This document shows positions 12,901 through 24,900 of a DNA stretch of 64,000 nt, one piece after another. The notes under the pieces are model-generated. The model was given only the letters and a program-made list of their open reading frames with translations, did no database searches and had not been told where the DNA came from. The stretch is taken from contig OX352762.1 in the NCBI GenBank assembly GCA_947095585.1, positions 10,891,969-10,955,968 on the forward strand, read 5' to 3'. The position numbers were made by a program, and so were the translations under genes. Source of the DNA: Nephrocerus scutellatus. Lineage: Eukaryota; Arthropoda; Insecta; Diptera; Pipunculidae. Position 1 is the first letter of the stretch. Each line of letters starts with the position of its first letter.

Positions 12901-15900
12901 CAAAGTTGATAATTTTATATTTGCTTCTTGCCGTCATTGCAATCGAATTTATTTCCTTTGCCTTGCTAACTAGTCGCTAGTTAAAAGGTTTTCATTTAAT
13001 TAATGAATTTTGATTAAGTTTCCAAAGAAAAACTCAGAATAATCACATCGCTTCTGACCTTCTCGTAACTATTAAAAAAAAGGCAGTTTACAGCCACTGC
13101 TTTCAAGGAGTGAATGTCCTTAATATCCGTCTTGTGACATCTCATTAACCGTAATCTAATGTCTCTTTGCAAATGCTGGGTATAGTTAATATTCTCTCTC
13201 GTAAATTCCGTTTAACGTTCCATTTTCAAACTGTGCCCGGGGTACGATTTGATTTCGTGTTTCAAATGCAAAGTTTTGCAACCGACACTGTAACTTTGCT
13301 TCCCGTCGGCAATCGTTTGTCGAGTCTTTAAAATATCTGGGAGTTATTATTGGCTTTAACTTGAACTGGAAAGCTCACATACAATCAGGTAAGGTTTAGT
13401 TTACTCAGTAAGATGACAAAGAGAGAGCAAGCAAACTAAATTCTCAGGAAGTTTTCTGTAAACTACAAATGTCAAATTTGGTTTCGGTTTGGCATTCCAT
13501 TTGTACACCGTTCACCACGAAAACCATGAAAAACTTGTGATATTGACAGCTTATGGTTTCGGGAACGGTTTGTGCAATTGGAAAGAGGCATAAAAAAATA
13601 TTTCAGTGTCACTGTGTACAGTTGAACCCAGTCAATCCGTTAGAACCGTTGTGCTAACTGTACGAACATTAAAGAAAAACAAACCCACCCATTTTGTTGT
13701 TTAAAATGACATTTCCTAGAAATACTTCCTTATTTGACATTTGTATGACGTTTCTATTTTCCATCGCATTCTCTTCGGGGTGTAGATAGGTTTTTCGAGA
13801 TGATTGATCCAACGTAGCAGAATGAGTCGGTATCACAGTGTTGTTAACAATTAGCTTGTTATTGTTGTTTGTGTTAACTCTCATCAACTTGGGCTTGATA
13901 AGAATGATTTTAAGACCAGCTTGAAGGTCCTTTTGTAGTAGGTTTTGCCTTGGTGTGTTCTAATTTATGAGCATTTAGCACAACATGTCGTGGACATAGT
14001 TGCGGTTGTTTAATTTTTTAATAGGTGTCCATTGTATCCAAGTTCCAAGGTCAAGTTTGTTGTCGCCATAACCGCATCTATCACAGCAGAGCCTCTTACT
14101 GTGGTAAGGCAGTTTGAAGCCGGCGGTTACCAGGTATCCGGAGCTCCGTGCTAGTGACCAAAATCCTCATTGCCATCTCACCTTGGATTGAGGATTTTTT
14201 CTATCGAGGTTCTCCCCTCAAGATGCGTTGACTTATGGTGGACAGGGTCACCACGTGTCGGCTGGGCATGTAGCCAAATAACGGTCTTGCAGCGAAAGAG
14301 GCTATATATTGCGCTTTGTCGTTGCCAATTACTAACTTAAGTGCTTCTGGGAAAACTCCTTTCTCTATGAAGGGTTTTTCAATAAAGACAGGTGCAGTAC
14401 GCATGTTAACTTTAAGTATGGAATTCGATCTCGTTCATACGACCATCGCGAGCAGGTTTGCAGCGATCGATTCTTTGGAGCCAATTTTGCACAACTTTTT
14501 CACACATATCGAACGGAAAGTTGGCAATTTCGCGCTCGATATTGTTCCTGAGTGGCGCCGTGGCTCAGTGGAAATGCGCTTGGGTACTGAGCAGGAGGTT
14601 CGTGGTTCGAATCCCAGTAACACCAAAAGTATTTTTCACGGTGTCCCACCACTCGCCGTGTCGAGAAGCTATGCCCTGGACCGCAATGGTCTGTCGCGCC
14701 GATTATTATTATTATTATATATTGTTCCTGAGCTCCTTTAACGTCGTTGTTGGCTTGCTATTAATAGGAGTGTGGCCGCAACAAACTCTTATTAATAATA
14801 TTTGGTGCAACTGACCGTCTAGGGTCTCGCGACCATTCCTGTTGTATGAATTATATTTTTGTATTATTTAATGCCAATTATCTTACAACGAAAATGTTAT
14901 TTAAAATTTTAAGAATCATTGAAAGTTTTGCTCCCAATATGGTTTTTGTCTCTACTAAAAAATTGAATCTGTAAGTCACAGGACAATTAGTATATATGCC
15001 GATGGGGGAATAATGTTCCAGGAAGAATTTTGAAAATAATAGTCAGTTTTATGGCATTTTGACTAATTTGGGTGAAAAAAGCTACCCTCACTGTCTCACT
15101 TAATTAGGTTATTCCTAATTACCCAAAGTTAGGTTGACAGTTTATTAGAAAAACTGAAGCGTAGAGTATTTAGAATTTCTGTTGTGTGTTTATTACGAAA
15201 ACTGCTTTTCATTTGTACTGTACTGTTTTAGTATTTTATTGATTTACTCTATTCTTAGATTATTTACTTACATATTTCCGTTATATGCTAGAAGTAGTAC
15301 CTATTGGTTGCAGTTTATCATTATTATCATTAGAATCATTGTAATTCGATTAAATTTATAATGCTTTCGGTTTTCCGGCCGTTCATCTGTTCTTCTTCTT
15401 GTTTCTTATCATGACAAATCTACAACAACAATTAACGCACGCAAACAACGAAACTCTCATTGTTCTATGGTGGATGTGTATGTACCGCCCGTTCGATTGT
15501 TTGAACATTTTATTATTGCTGCTTGCATCATCATTACATCTGCGATAACATCGACATCATAAACTGATCAACAACATCAAAAACAACCAAAAACAAACAA
15601 AAATAAAAACAAAAACACAACAACAACCATTACAACAGATTTACCAAAAGTACCGTCCAATGGATACACTCAAGCACCACACCCAAATGTTACCAATGGT
15701 GGAGCCGGTGGTAATATGGATGAAGGGGGTGGTGGTGGCGGAAATGGAGGAGGCGGTATGAATCTGTTGGCATTGATTTGTGGTCCCTTCTGTAAGGGAA
15801 CACCCTTCGAAGATATGCTCCAAACGAATGAACAGGAAAATGCAACAAATATGACCCAGACAAATGCATCTGGTCCACCTGGTGAGAAATTTTGTACATT

Positions 15901-18900
15901 AAAGGGTTAATTCAGAAGCGTCAAACATTTGCTCAGCGATTTCGGCATTTCTGTTATTTCTGCTACTGCATGCAGAACATTTTTGTAATTATGCTTTTTT
16001 TTAAGGACGTTTGCTAATCAGATGCAAAAATGGTACGTTGTGATGCAGAACTAAGACTGCATCACTACTACTTTAAAGCGTTTCTGGATTGACCCAAACT
16101 TTGCTTTTGGCTTTCCCCACATATATATCATTTGTATGTATGTTTTAGTTTTTGTTTCGTTTTTGTACATATCACTCCATACATATTTGTGTAATTTATT
16201 TATTCTTTCTATAAAAGATACTTTTTTTTTGAATGTTATATGTGATCAATTTAGAGGTATCGGATTTTAAATTGAAATAAAACAACAAAAATTCAAATTG
16301 ACCATTCATGACATTTATTTCTTGAAGATAATCCCTTTCAAATGTTGGCCGCAACAGCGCCGTAATTCGGCCATCCGTACACACCAATTTTGAATGACTC
16401 GCTCGAGGACTGCGGTAGTCGGTATCTCGCGAGTAACTGTAGTAATGTTGGCTTCTAATGCTTCAATCGTAACTAGTTTATCCACAAAACAATCAGACTT
16501 TACATACACCCACAATAAAAAAGTCCAACGGTGTGATATCACACGATCTTGGTGGCCAATCCACCGGCCCGAAACGAGAGATCAATTGCTCACCGAAACG
16601 AGGACGCCGTAAATCCATTGTCGGGCTCTATGGGATGTAGCGCCGTCTTGTTGGAACCAAATGTCGTGGAGATCACGGGCTTCAATTTCCGGCATCAAAA
16701 AGTCGTTTATCATGGCGCGATAGCGTTCGCCATTCACTGTTGCCTCGTCTTTGAAGAAATATGGGCCGATGATTCCTCCAGCCCATAGCCGCACCAAACG
16801 GTAGTTTTCAATCGATGTAATGGCTTCGGGTTGCTCTTCAGTCCAAATATGGCAATTTTGCTTATTGACGAAGCCATTAAGCCAAAAATGGGCCTCATCG
16901 CTGAACAAAGTTCGGGTCCCAAAATACGGATCTTCGGCGAGTTTTTCAAGAGCCCAACGAATGAAAGTATGACGCTTTGGAAGGTCGGCCAGCTTCAATT
17001 CTTGGACTAGCTGTATTTTATACGCTCTCAAGCCAAGGTCTCTGCGTAAAATCGCCCAAGTAGTGCCATATGATAGGCCATGTTGTTGAGAACGGCGCCG
17101 AATCGATTCTTTTTTTTTTTTTTTTTTTTATATAGAGACTTATCGCCAAGTGATGACTCCCTGAATGACTTACGTCACGGCAATAAGTTGGGCTAAGCCC
17201 TTTATTAAATTCAAAATAATATAAAAATCGAAAGAATGTGATTTACAATATATCACATTCCTCACGTTTGTAGCCGGTTTCAATTTATTTTCTCAGAATT
17301 CTCCCTGATTCATTGGAAAAGCAATACGAAAAAACGAACACGAATTTAGAACGACGCGAGTCCAAATACTTTTATCAATGAATCATGGTCAGGGAAAACT
17401 ACAAAAAACCTTGACCAAGAAAATATTACAAATTATAAAAATAATTTAAAAAATACTGATAAACAATTTTTTTTTTTTTTTTTTTTTTTTATATATATAT
17501 ATATATTAAGAAACAACTTATGAATACTTTAACCATCATCCTTCAAGAAGTTGTTAACGGCTAATTTGAACGCCTGCAGATTATAAGATTCTGGAAACAC
17601 GTGTTCGACCAATTGATTCCACATCGAAGAGACTCTCGAAAAAAGGAGGATTTAAAGTGTTGGGTATTACATGAAAAAAGTTTTAAGGCAAATCTATGTT
17701 GATTGCATCTTAAACGAGTGTTTACGTTACTGAGAAAAGGCCCAGGAACTAGAGAACGGGTTTCTAAAGAACATTTACCGTTGTAAAATTTATAGAAAAC
17801 AGATAAAACTCCTACATTTCGTCTGTGCTCCAAAGTATCAAGAGACGAAGTAATGGTTACATCGTTTATCAAACGGATAACTCTATTCTGAACACCATCA
17901 AGATGAACCAAATGCGATCTTGGAGCACCACCCCACACATATGAATTAAATTCTAAAATTGGTCTAACATAAGATTTATATAATCTTAACACTTCAGAGG
18001 GAGTGAAGTAGAAGTTACAACGTCTTATGAAGCCTAAACATTGGCTAGCTCTTTTTGAAATTTCATAAATATGTTCTTTCCAAGAAAGATCACTTGATAC
18101 TTTTAAACCTCACAACTTAAGTGAATCAGATCTCGCAATAGAGGTACCATTAATAACAGGAGGAACATAATGTTGAGTTGTCTTCTAAGAAAAAAGGCAT
18201 GACTGGAATTTATTTGGGTTAAATTCTACTCTGTTAGAAATGCCCCAATCAAGAATGATTTGAATATTAGACAGAATAGTCAAATTCATTAATTCCGGGT
18301 TTTCGGCAAAACTCTCACTTGCAGCCGCAATATTCTCTTCATTTCGGGCTGTACGTGGTGTAATCGGCTTGAGCGCGCGATGAACACTTTTCACAGCGCG
18401 TCGATTTTCGTAATACAATTGTACGATTTGTAGACGTTGTTGAGGCGTTAGTCTTTCCAATATTAAAATGTCAATGAATACTGAATAAAATTATGTATTT
18501 AGTTTGACAATAGTCACGCGTGACATGTTAAAAATATCCTATTGGAAAAACCTCCAATCTGATCACCCTTTACATAACGACCTCCTTTATAATGAGATAT
18601 ATTAAAAGACGAGTCACACAAGGATCTCATTTTTAAGGACGTTTTGCACAGCCCGCAAAAATTTTTTCATTTGTAGCCTGAAGCTGATGTAATAAAAGAT
18701 CACAGACTTATAGACCAAGCGTAATCTACTTGCTCCCGCTTGAGCTAGTGTCAAAATACCTTACCAGTTGTAAACTTTCATATGGAATTTCGGTAAACCA
18801 CATGTGTGAATACGATCGAGGTGGCACTTTGTTTAGGTTTAGGCAATAGTACAGCCCTCCCGTGGGTGTGAAGGTAAGGGTGGGTAAGGGTGTGTGTGGG

Positions 18901-21900
18901 TGGCGGAGCGCCCGGGAAAAGCTTGTCTCATATTATGCTCTCCACATGATTTTATGTACAAGCGGATTATCAAAGAGGTCTACCAAGAACTTGAGCAAGC
19001 AATAAAATTAACAAAAAATGGTGGTGTGGGCACAACACGACTTTCTTTTACGGACGGGGTTGGAATCTTGAATAAATATACATATATTAATTTTTGTATT
19101 ATTTTTTTAATTTTCTTTGCACTTAACATATTCCTCCTAAGTGATAAACTTTTTGAGTTATTTGCAAAAACCTAAAAAAACTGTCCAAGTAAACTGTCTG
19201 TCACTCCCGGTTGTCAGGTTTCCGTCAAAATCAACTGACACCTCAAAATTTATGTAAAAAGCCTAAATATGAATTTTCATCCCCATAAATTCAGCCGTCA
19301 AGCAAGCAATTCATGAGCGAAAATGAGAGCTTACGCAGACGATATTGACATCGTTGGTAGTAACCCAAGAGCTGTACAGGAAGCTTTCGTCCAAATCGAG
19401 CAGGCGGCACGAAATCTGGGGCTGCACATAAATGAGAGCAAAACAAAGTTCATGGTGGCCACGCACGTCTCCGACTAGAAGATCCAACATTGGTCCCGCA
19501 ATTAAAATAGTGGAGCACGAATTTGAAGTAGTGCATAACATCCAAGCTGCTGGTATATAAGTCAATGGTCATACCAGTACTTACATATGGATCCGAGGCT
19601 TAGGTGCTTAGCAAAAAGCATTCTGACCTCTTAGCCGCGTTCGATAGAAAAGTCTTACGGAGAATTGTTGGCCCCGTATGTGAGGAATTAAAAATTATGA
19701 TATCTACGAGCGTTGCCGCGATGTCGACATCGTGAAGAGAATTAATCTCGGTAGACTCCAGTGGGCAGGACACCTAGCTCGCATGAGCGAAGAGTATCCT
19801 GCTCGGAAAGTCCCTTATGGAACACGACAGCGAGGCCGGCCAAGACTACGCTGGAAGGATTGCGTAGACCAGGACGCCCAGAGTTTCGGGATGTCAAACT
19901 GGATAATATCGTCTCGGAAATCGGGACCGGTGGAGAGATTTTTTCGGGAGGCCAGGGTACCGAACCCCGGTTGTGGAGCCAAATATGATGATGATGAATC
20001 AATTCGGTGAAAGAAAACTTGATTTCCAAGGCATTTGACAGAGTTTGGCATCAAATTCTACCCTACACTAATGACGCAAAATCTCTCTGACCCAACCGGA
20101 TGTTTTTGAGTATAACTAAGAGAGGCGTACGTTATGTAATTGAAGCTTCTCATAACTTCTTATTTCTCGTAGTTTCTGATATTTATTTGTGTCGAAGTTT
20201 AAAATTTATCATTTACTAGTTGCCTGGGCTCTCCACCAGTCATCCAGTTTGCCATCCTTAAACTCTAGCCGTCCTGGTTAGCTGGCCATTAAGCAACTCA
20301 TGAAAGTGCTCTTCCCATCGCTCTAATATGCCTTTTGGTTCGGCGATCAAATTAACCTCTTTGTCTTTGCAGTATGTGCAACGCGGTGTATATTACGTCA
20401 TGCCGCGTACTCTTTGGTAGAACTTCCGCGCCTGATGCGGTCCTTGCTTTCAGTACTGTTCTTGTTAACGGACGAGGATCTTCTCCCAGGCTGCTTTCTT
20501 TTTTGCCGGTGAACTATTTTTTCATATCTTCTGAGCTCCATATATTCATCTTCGCGTGCCCGCTTTCTATGTGATTGTTGCCCCGAGGACATGATGTCTT
20601 GCATGACAGCTGTAAGATATGTTATACTCTGATTTTTGTAAGACACCATTCCGCGTCCAGCGCATCTCCTGGATTGCTGTTATGTCAGCCTTATATTTAG
20701 ACAGTGTATCGGCCAGCTGCTGTGCAGCTCGAGCTCTATACAGTGAGAGTACGTTCCATGAGAAAATTCTTAAATCGTGTAGCCGTCTTTGTTGCCGTGG
20801 TCGTCGTCGTTCATCAGTGTATCCGAGGCTGATTTTGGGTCCTGTAATGAGGTTTTTTTACGGGCGGGGCTATTGGCTTCGCGCCAACCTTACTTTGAAG
20901 GGACTAGGACTAGAGACTAGACCGATTATTTCCTGTATTGGAGGAAAATTACCAGCGGCCACCTCGTGGAAGCTTGGTCGCACTTTCACCAGTCAGAAAT
21001 AGTTACGACCACATGCATTTGTAACGAAGCTAGCCATATGCCATACGACATATGACTAGTTTCGCCACATACCATACGTTTAATATATGTACAATAAACG
21101 ACAACCGTACTGCATACCGCCGAATAGCCCAATCGGTTAAAGCGCCTGCACGGCAATACGATCGGCACCTGCAGTACAGGTTCAAATCCCACTTCCGACT
21201 AAGAGGGGGGGAAATTAGAAAATTAATATTTTTTTTTTAAAACATAAATTAGTACTGGCGTATGAACAGCTAGAAAACAAGGCGGAACACCCAATCGGTG
21301 GGTGGGTAAACGACTTAACCACAAGCAGCTTTCCAAGTCACTTGCCCTGTAATCATTTATTTTCAAATTGTTCATAATAATATGATTCCCAAATTATTGA
21401 AAAAAATAAATTAAGACCTGACGCCAGTAACTAGGCAGAAAGTGTGCTAGTTTTCAGAAAACGCACGATTGGTGCAATGCACCAAAAATCCGCTTTGAGA
21501 ACAGTCACTCAAGGGGAACTTCGACAAGAGTAAAAATACTCGGAATTGTCGATTTTCGTGGAAATTTATATCAAATTCCCACTTATATTCATTAACCGCG
21601 TCTATTCGTATGGAATAGTTCTTTTTATTGTGATCTCCAACTGAGTATGTGCTGGATAACACCATCCTCAGTCGAACATCATTGAAAACACTACTACGGA
21701 TCCCCTCCGTTTTGTTCGCTTTCTTTCTCAAGTAACGACTGAGTGACGTGCTGGATAACACCGTCATTCATGCGGCATTTGCCAGATCCCTTTCCGAACC
21801 CCTCGTCGCTCTATGAGCCCCTCTGCTTTGCGAAGTACCGACTGAGTAGCGTGCGGGATAACACCGTTTCTCATTCGACACTTACCAACTTTTGACGACC

Positions 21901-24900
21901 AGGGACAAAATACATAGGTTTACGGCATAACCGAGACCCCCCCCTATATGTAGTCCACCTCCTCGTCTATGAGTAGGTAGTTGTATGATTCTCTAAGTAT
22001 AAGAAAAATCACTGTTTTAAGTATAATAAGTCCATCGTAAAATTGTATACTAGTAAACATTTCAGCAAATAAAAAGATTATATAGAAACATTAAAAACAA
22101 CAAAACTTTTAATTTGTAACACATTTATTTAACGAACCCTGGGCGTTCCTACGAGCGTAACCCCAGCAAGCAACGTTACAAATTTGGCGCCCGAGCAGTG
22201 ACGACTTTTCAAGTCGCTTAAACCGACCGAAGGAGGAGAAAATCTTATAATTGATCCCAGTACTACAATCAAATCCCCGCTTGGCAATATTTCTTTGTTT
22301 TGCTGCAATTGAAGCACTGATTGTTTCACGCACCAATATGAAACAAACCAAACATACTGTACCGACTATCCGTGATGTCACACCGCATCAGCCGTCCGAC
22401 GCAGAAGTCATGGACACAGTAAGAAAGTGGAACGTCAAGTACGATGGAAATAAGAACCAGTCACTCGAGTTTTTAGAACGGGTGGAGGAACTAGCTAAAT
22501 GCTATCAGCTACCCCATGACCGAATCGTTCGGACACTTCCCGAATTATTAACAGCGACTGCATTGGCCTGGTACCGAAACCACAAGAACTCCTTCACTAC
22601 GTGTGACAAATTCAGCCGAAAACTTTGAGAATTTTTTCTGCTCAGTCGATTCAGCGCTCAGTTGCTTGACCGTATCCGGAATCGAACACAAATGACGAAA
22701 AAAAAGGCAAAGAGTATATCACCGCTATACAGAGCATGATGAGGTGGCAAGAGTCATTAAGCACCGAAGAGAAATTAAACCGAATCTATGACAACCTAAA
22801 ACCCAAATACCGATATTATATAAAACGACTTGTGGCCTACCTGGTCACACCCGCTATGAGTGCCAAGACCGGCGTCTCTTTTGCTCTTATTGCGGTGCAG
22901 AGGGCCGACAAAGTCGCCATTGCCATTGTCGTAAACAGAACTCCGAGCCACAGGATAACTCAAACACTCCGCCTGAGCACTCGCTGTACACCATGACACT
23001 GAACATGACATGACAAGAGAATCATTCTGCATACCAGTACGCTGGGGAAGATGGACGTACCAGCAAGAATTCCTTTATATTCCAAACTTACACGATCAAT
23101 GCCTTGTGGGAACAGACTTTCTAGCCAAAAATAAGTTCACCATTAATTATGGAGACACGACTATCGTGGCCAAACCGAAAACCGAAGTACAGCAACTAAT
23201 AGCCACTACCAGCTAGCCGCCATAAAGCTCTCCGTGCCTTTTTCAATTCAAGATCAATTTACTAGGCCGACACGCAGCGACCAGAAGCACCTTTCCAGCT
23301 CTAAGTGGAAAACCTCGCGCCGTGGGTATAGACGAGCGAGGAATCGACTCACTTGCCAACGAGATGTCCGACCGCATGGTGAGATTTACCACCAAGGCTC
23401 CCGCACCAATATTTCCAAGGGACCACTCACTGAATGACTTGTACCACGGGAGTAAGGTGGGCTGTCTTCTTTTTCTTTCTTTCCTTTACTCCGCGGAGGA
23501 GCATAGGGCTTCTACAAACGCCCGCCAACGAACTCGATTTATCGCCTGAGGTTTCAAGAGACGGCACTCTGTCCCCTGGGATCTTTCTTCCTCTTCTATC
23601 GCCCTTTTCCATGTCTTGCAAGGACGGCCAACTCGGCGGTTTCCTTGTGGATACCAGTCGAGCGCTAGTTTCGTAATATCGTCCGCTGGCTTTCTTAACG
23701 TGTGGCCAATCCAGCTCCATTTTCGTCGTCTGATGGTGATCGCGATTGCTTCCTGCAGCGTTACTATCCACAAGGGTTGATTGGTGATAATGTCCGGCCA
23801 TCTTATTCTCAGTATCCTCCTTAAGCACTTGTTGACGAAGACTTGGAGGCGCGTCGCAATTGACTCTGTGACTTTCCATGTTTCGCAGCCATACAAGAGT
23901 ACTGGGAGAAAGTTAGATCTGAAGATCGTTAGCTTCAGATTCCGGGAGTTTTGCGAGGAGTTCCAGATATTATTTAGCATACTATAGGAGTGTCGCGCCT
24001 TGTTTACACGAGAGCACACATCCGAGTCAGCACCACCATTTTGTGAAGTACAATTCAAAACATTCTTAAAATGTTCTGTCCAGCTGGTTAATTGTTGTTC
24101 CTCCATAAGGATCAAAGAGACGTCTTTTACCTTTATAGGGTAATTGGTGTGGTGTTTCTTGTTGGCGAGCATATGAGCGAGTTGGTAGACTGTGCTATAT
24201 TGTCTACTATCAGCGGCTTACTGTGCTTGTGTAGCGATGTCGCTTAGCCATGCTCGTTTGTCGTTCATAGCTGAACGGCCAACTTGCCGGTCCAGATCCC
24301 TATACCGCGTTTAACTCTGCTTTGATGGATTGGCGTTCACGAATGGTGTTCCATAAGCTATCTGATATCCATTCTTTTCTAGTTTTGTCGGGATAACCTA
24401 AAATGGTTGAGGCTGCTTCCGTATTCCGGTCTTTCAGTGCTGCTACAGCTGGCTTTCTCGTTGTTTGACTTCGTGTGGATGAGTGGACCGCGAGCTTCAA
24501 TCGCACACTGCCAACCACAAGGTGGTGGTCGCTGTAGACGTCGGCTGCTCTTCGGGTTCTAACGTCCAGCAACGATATTCGCCACTTGCGGCTTATAGCG
24601 ATGTGATCAATCTGGTTGTTGTACATGTGATCAGGAGAGGTCCAGCTGGTTTTGTGGAAAAAAAATTGTGCCTCCAATGATTAGGTTGCGATCGATCAGA
24701 ACATAGAAACAAGGCCGTGGTTTCCCATGACATGTTCCCAATCACTGTTGTCGATGCCAGTCCTGCAACGATCGTCTCGCGGCTTTAGAGAGTAAAAATG
24801 CATACCACTACGATTGCATGGTGTTCTCCTGCAGGCTTACCCGAAAAAATTAGAAACTCGTCGGTAGATGTTCGTTTTTCCTCAACTCCAGGCAATCTCA

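Larger units (their letters stand above)
16239..18570 (-). mobile_element. Tc1/mariner element, copy 2, split by LINE insertions
   Basis: Same family as 8938-10197. Left end TGTGATCAATTTAGAGGTAT; right end reads CCTCCAATCTGATCACCC followed by TA at 18571-18572. The minus strand keeps parts lost from copy 1, including the second catalytic Asp in [14 protein letters not shown] and [20 protein letters not shown], and [12 protein letters not shown]. The sequence up to AATCGATTC (17109) and from TTCCGGG (18293) is continuous in copy 1, so 17110-18292 is inserted DNA. Intron 8 of CalpA, same orientation as copy 1. Confidence 0.9.

Noticed and set aside
14316..14814. + strand open frames of 118-141 codons through 14.3-14.8 kb
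   Set aside because: They run through the SINE and the reverse strand of a mariner transposase; the minus-strand mariner reading explains the region.
20398..20649. A basic coiled open frame ([20 protein letters not shown]) that could pass for a nuclear protein
   Set aside because: It matches the linker between endonuclease and RT of the RTE LINE, in the right order with the neighbouring pieces.
23486..24172. A 228-codon minus-strand open frame, long enough to be a gene
   Set aside because: The wording ([31 protein letters not shown]) is the C-terminus of LINE ORF2; its N-terminal part is LINE too, with the RT deleted.
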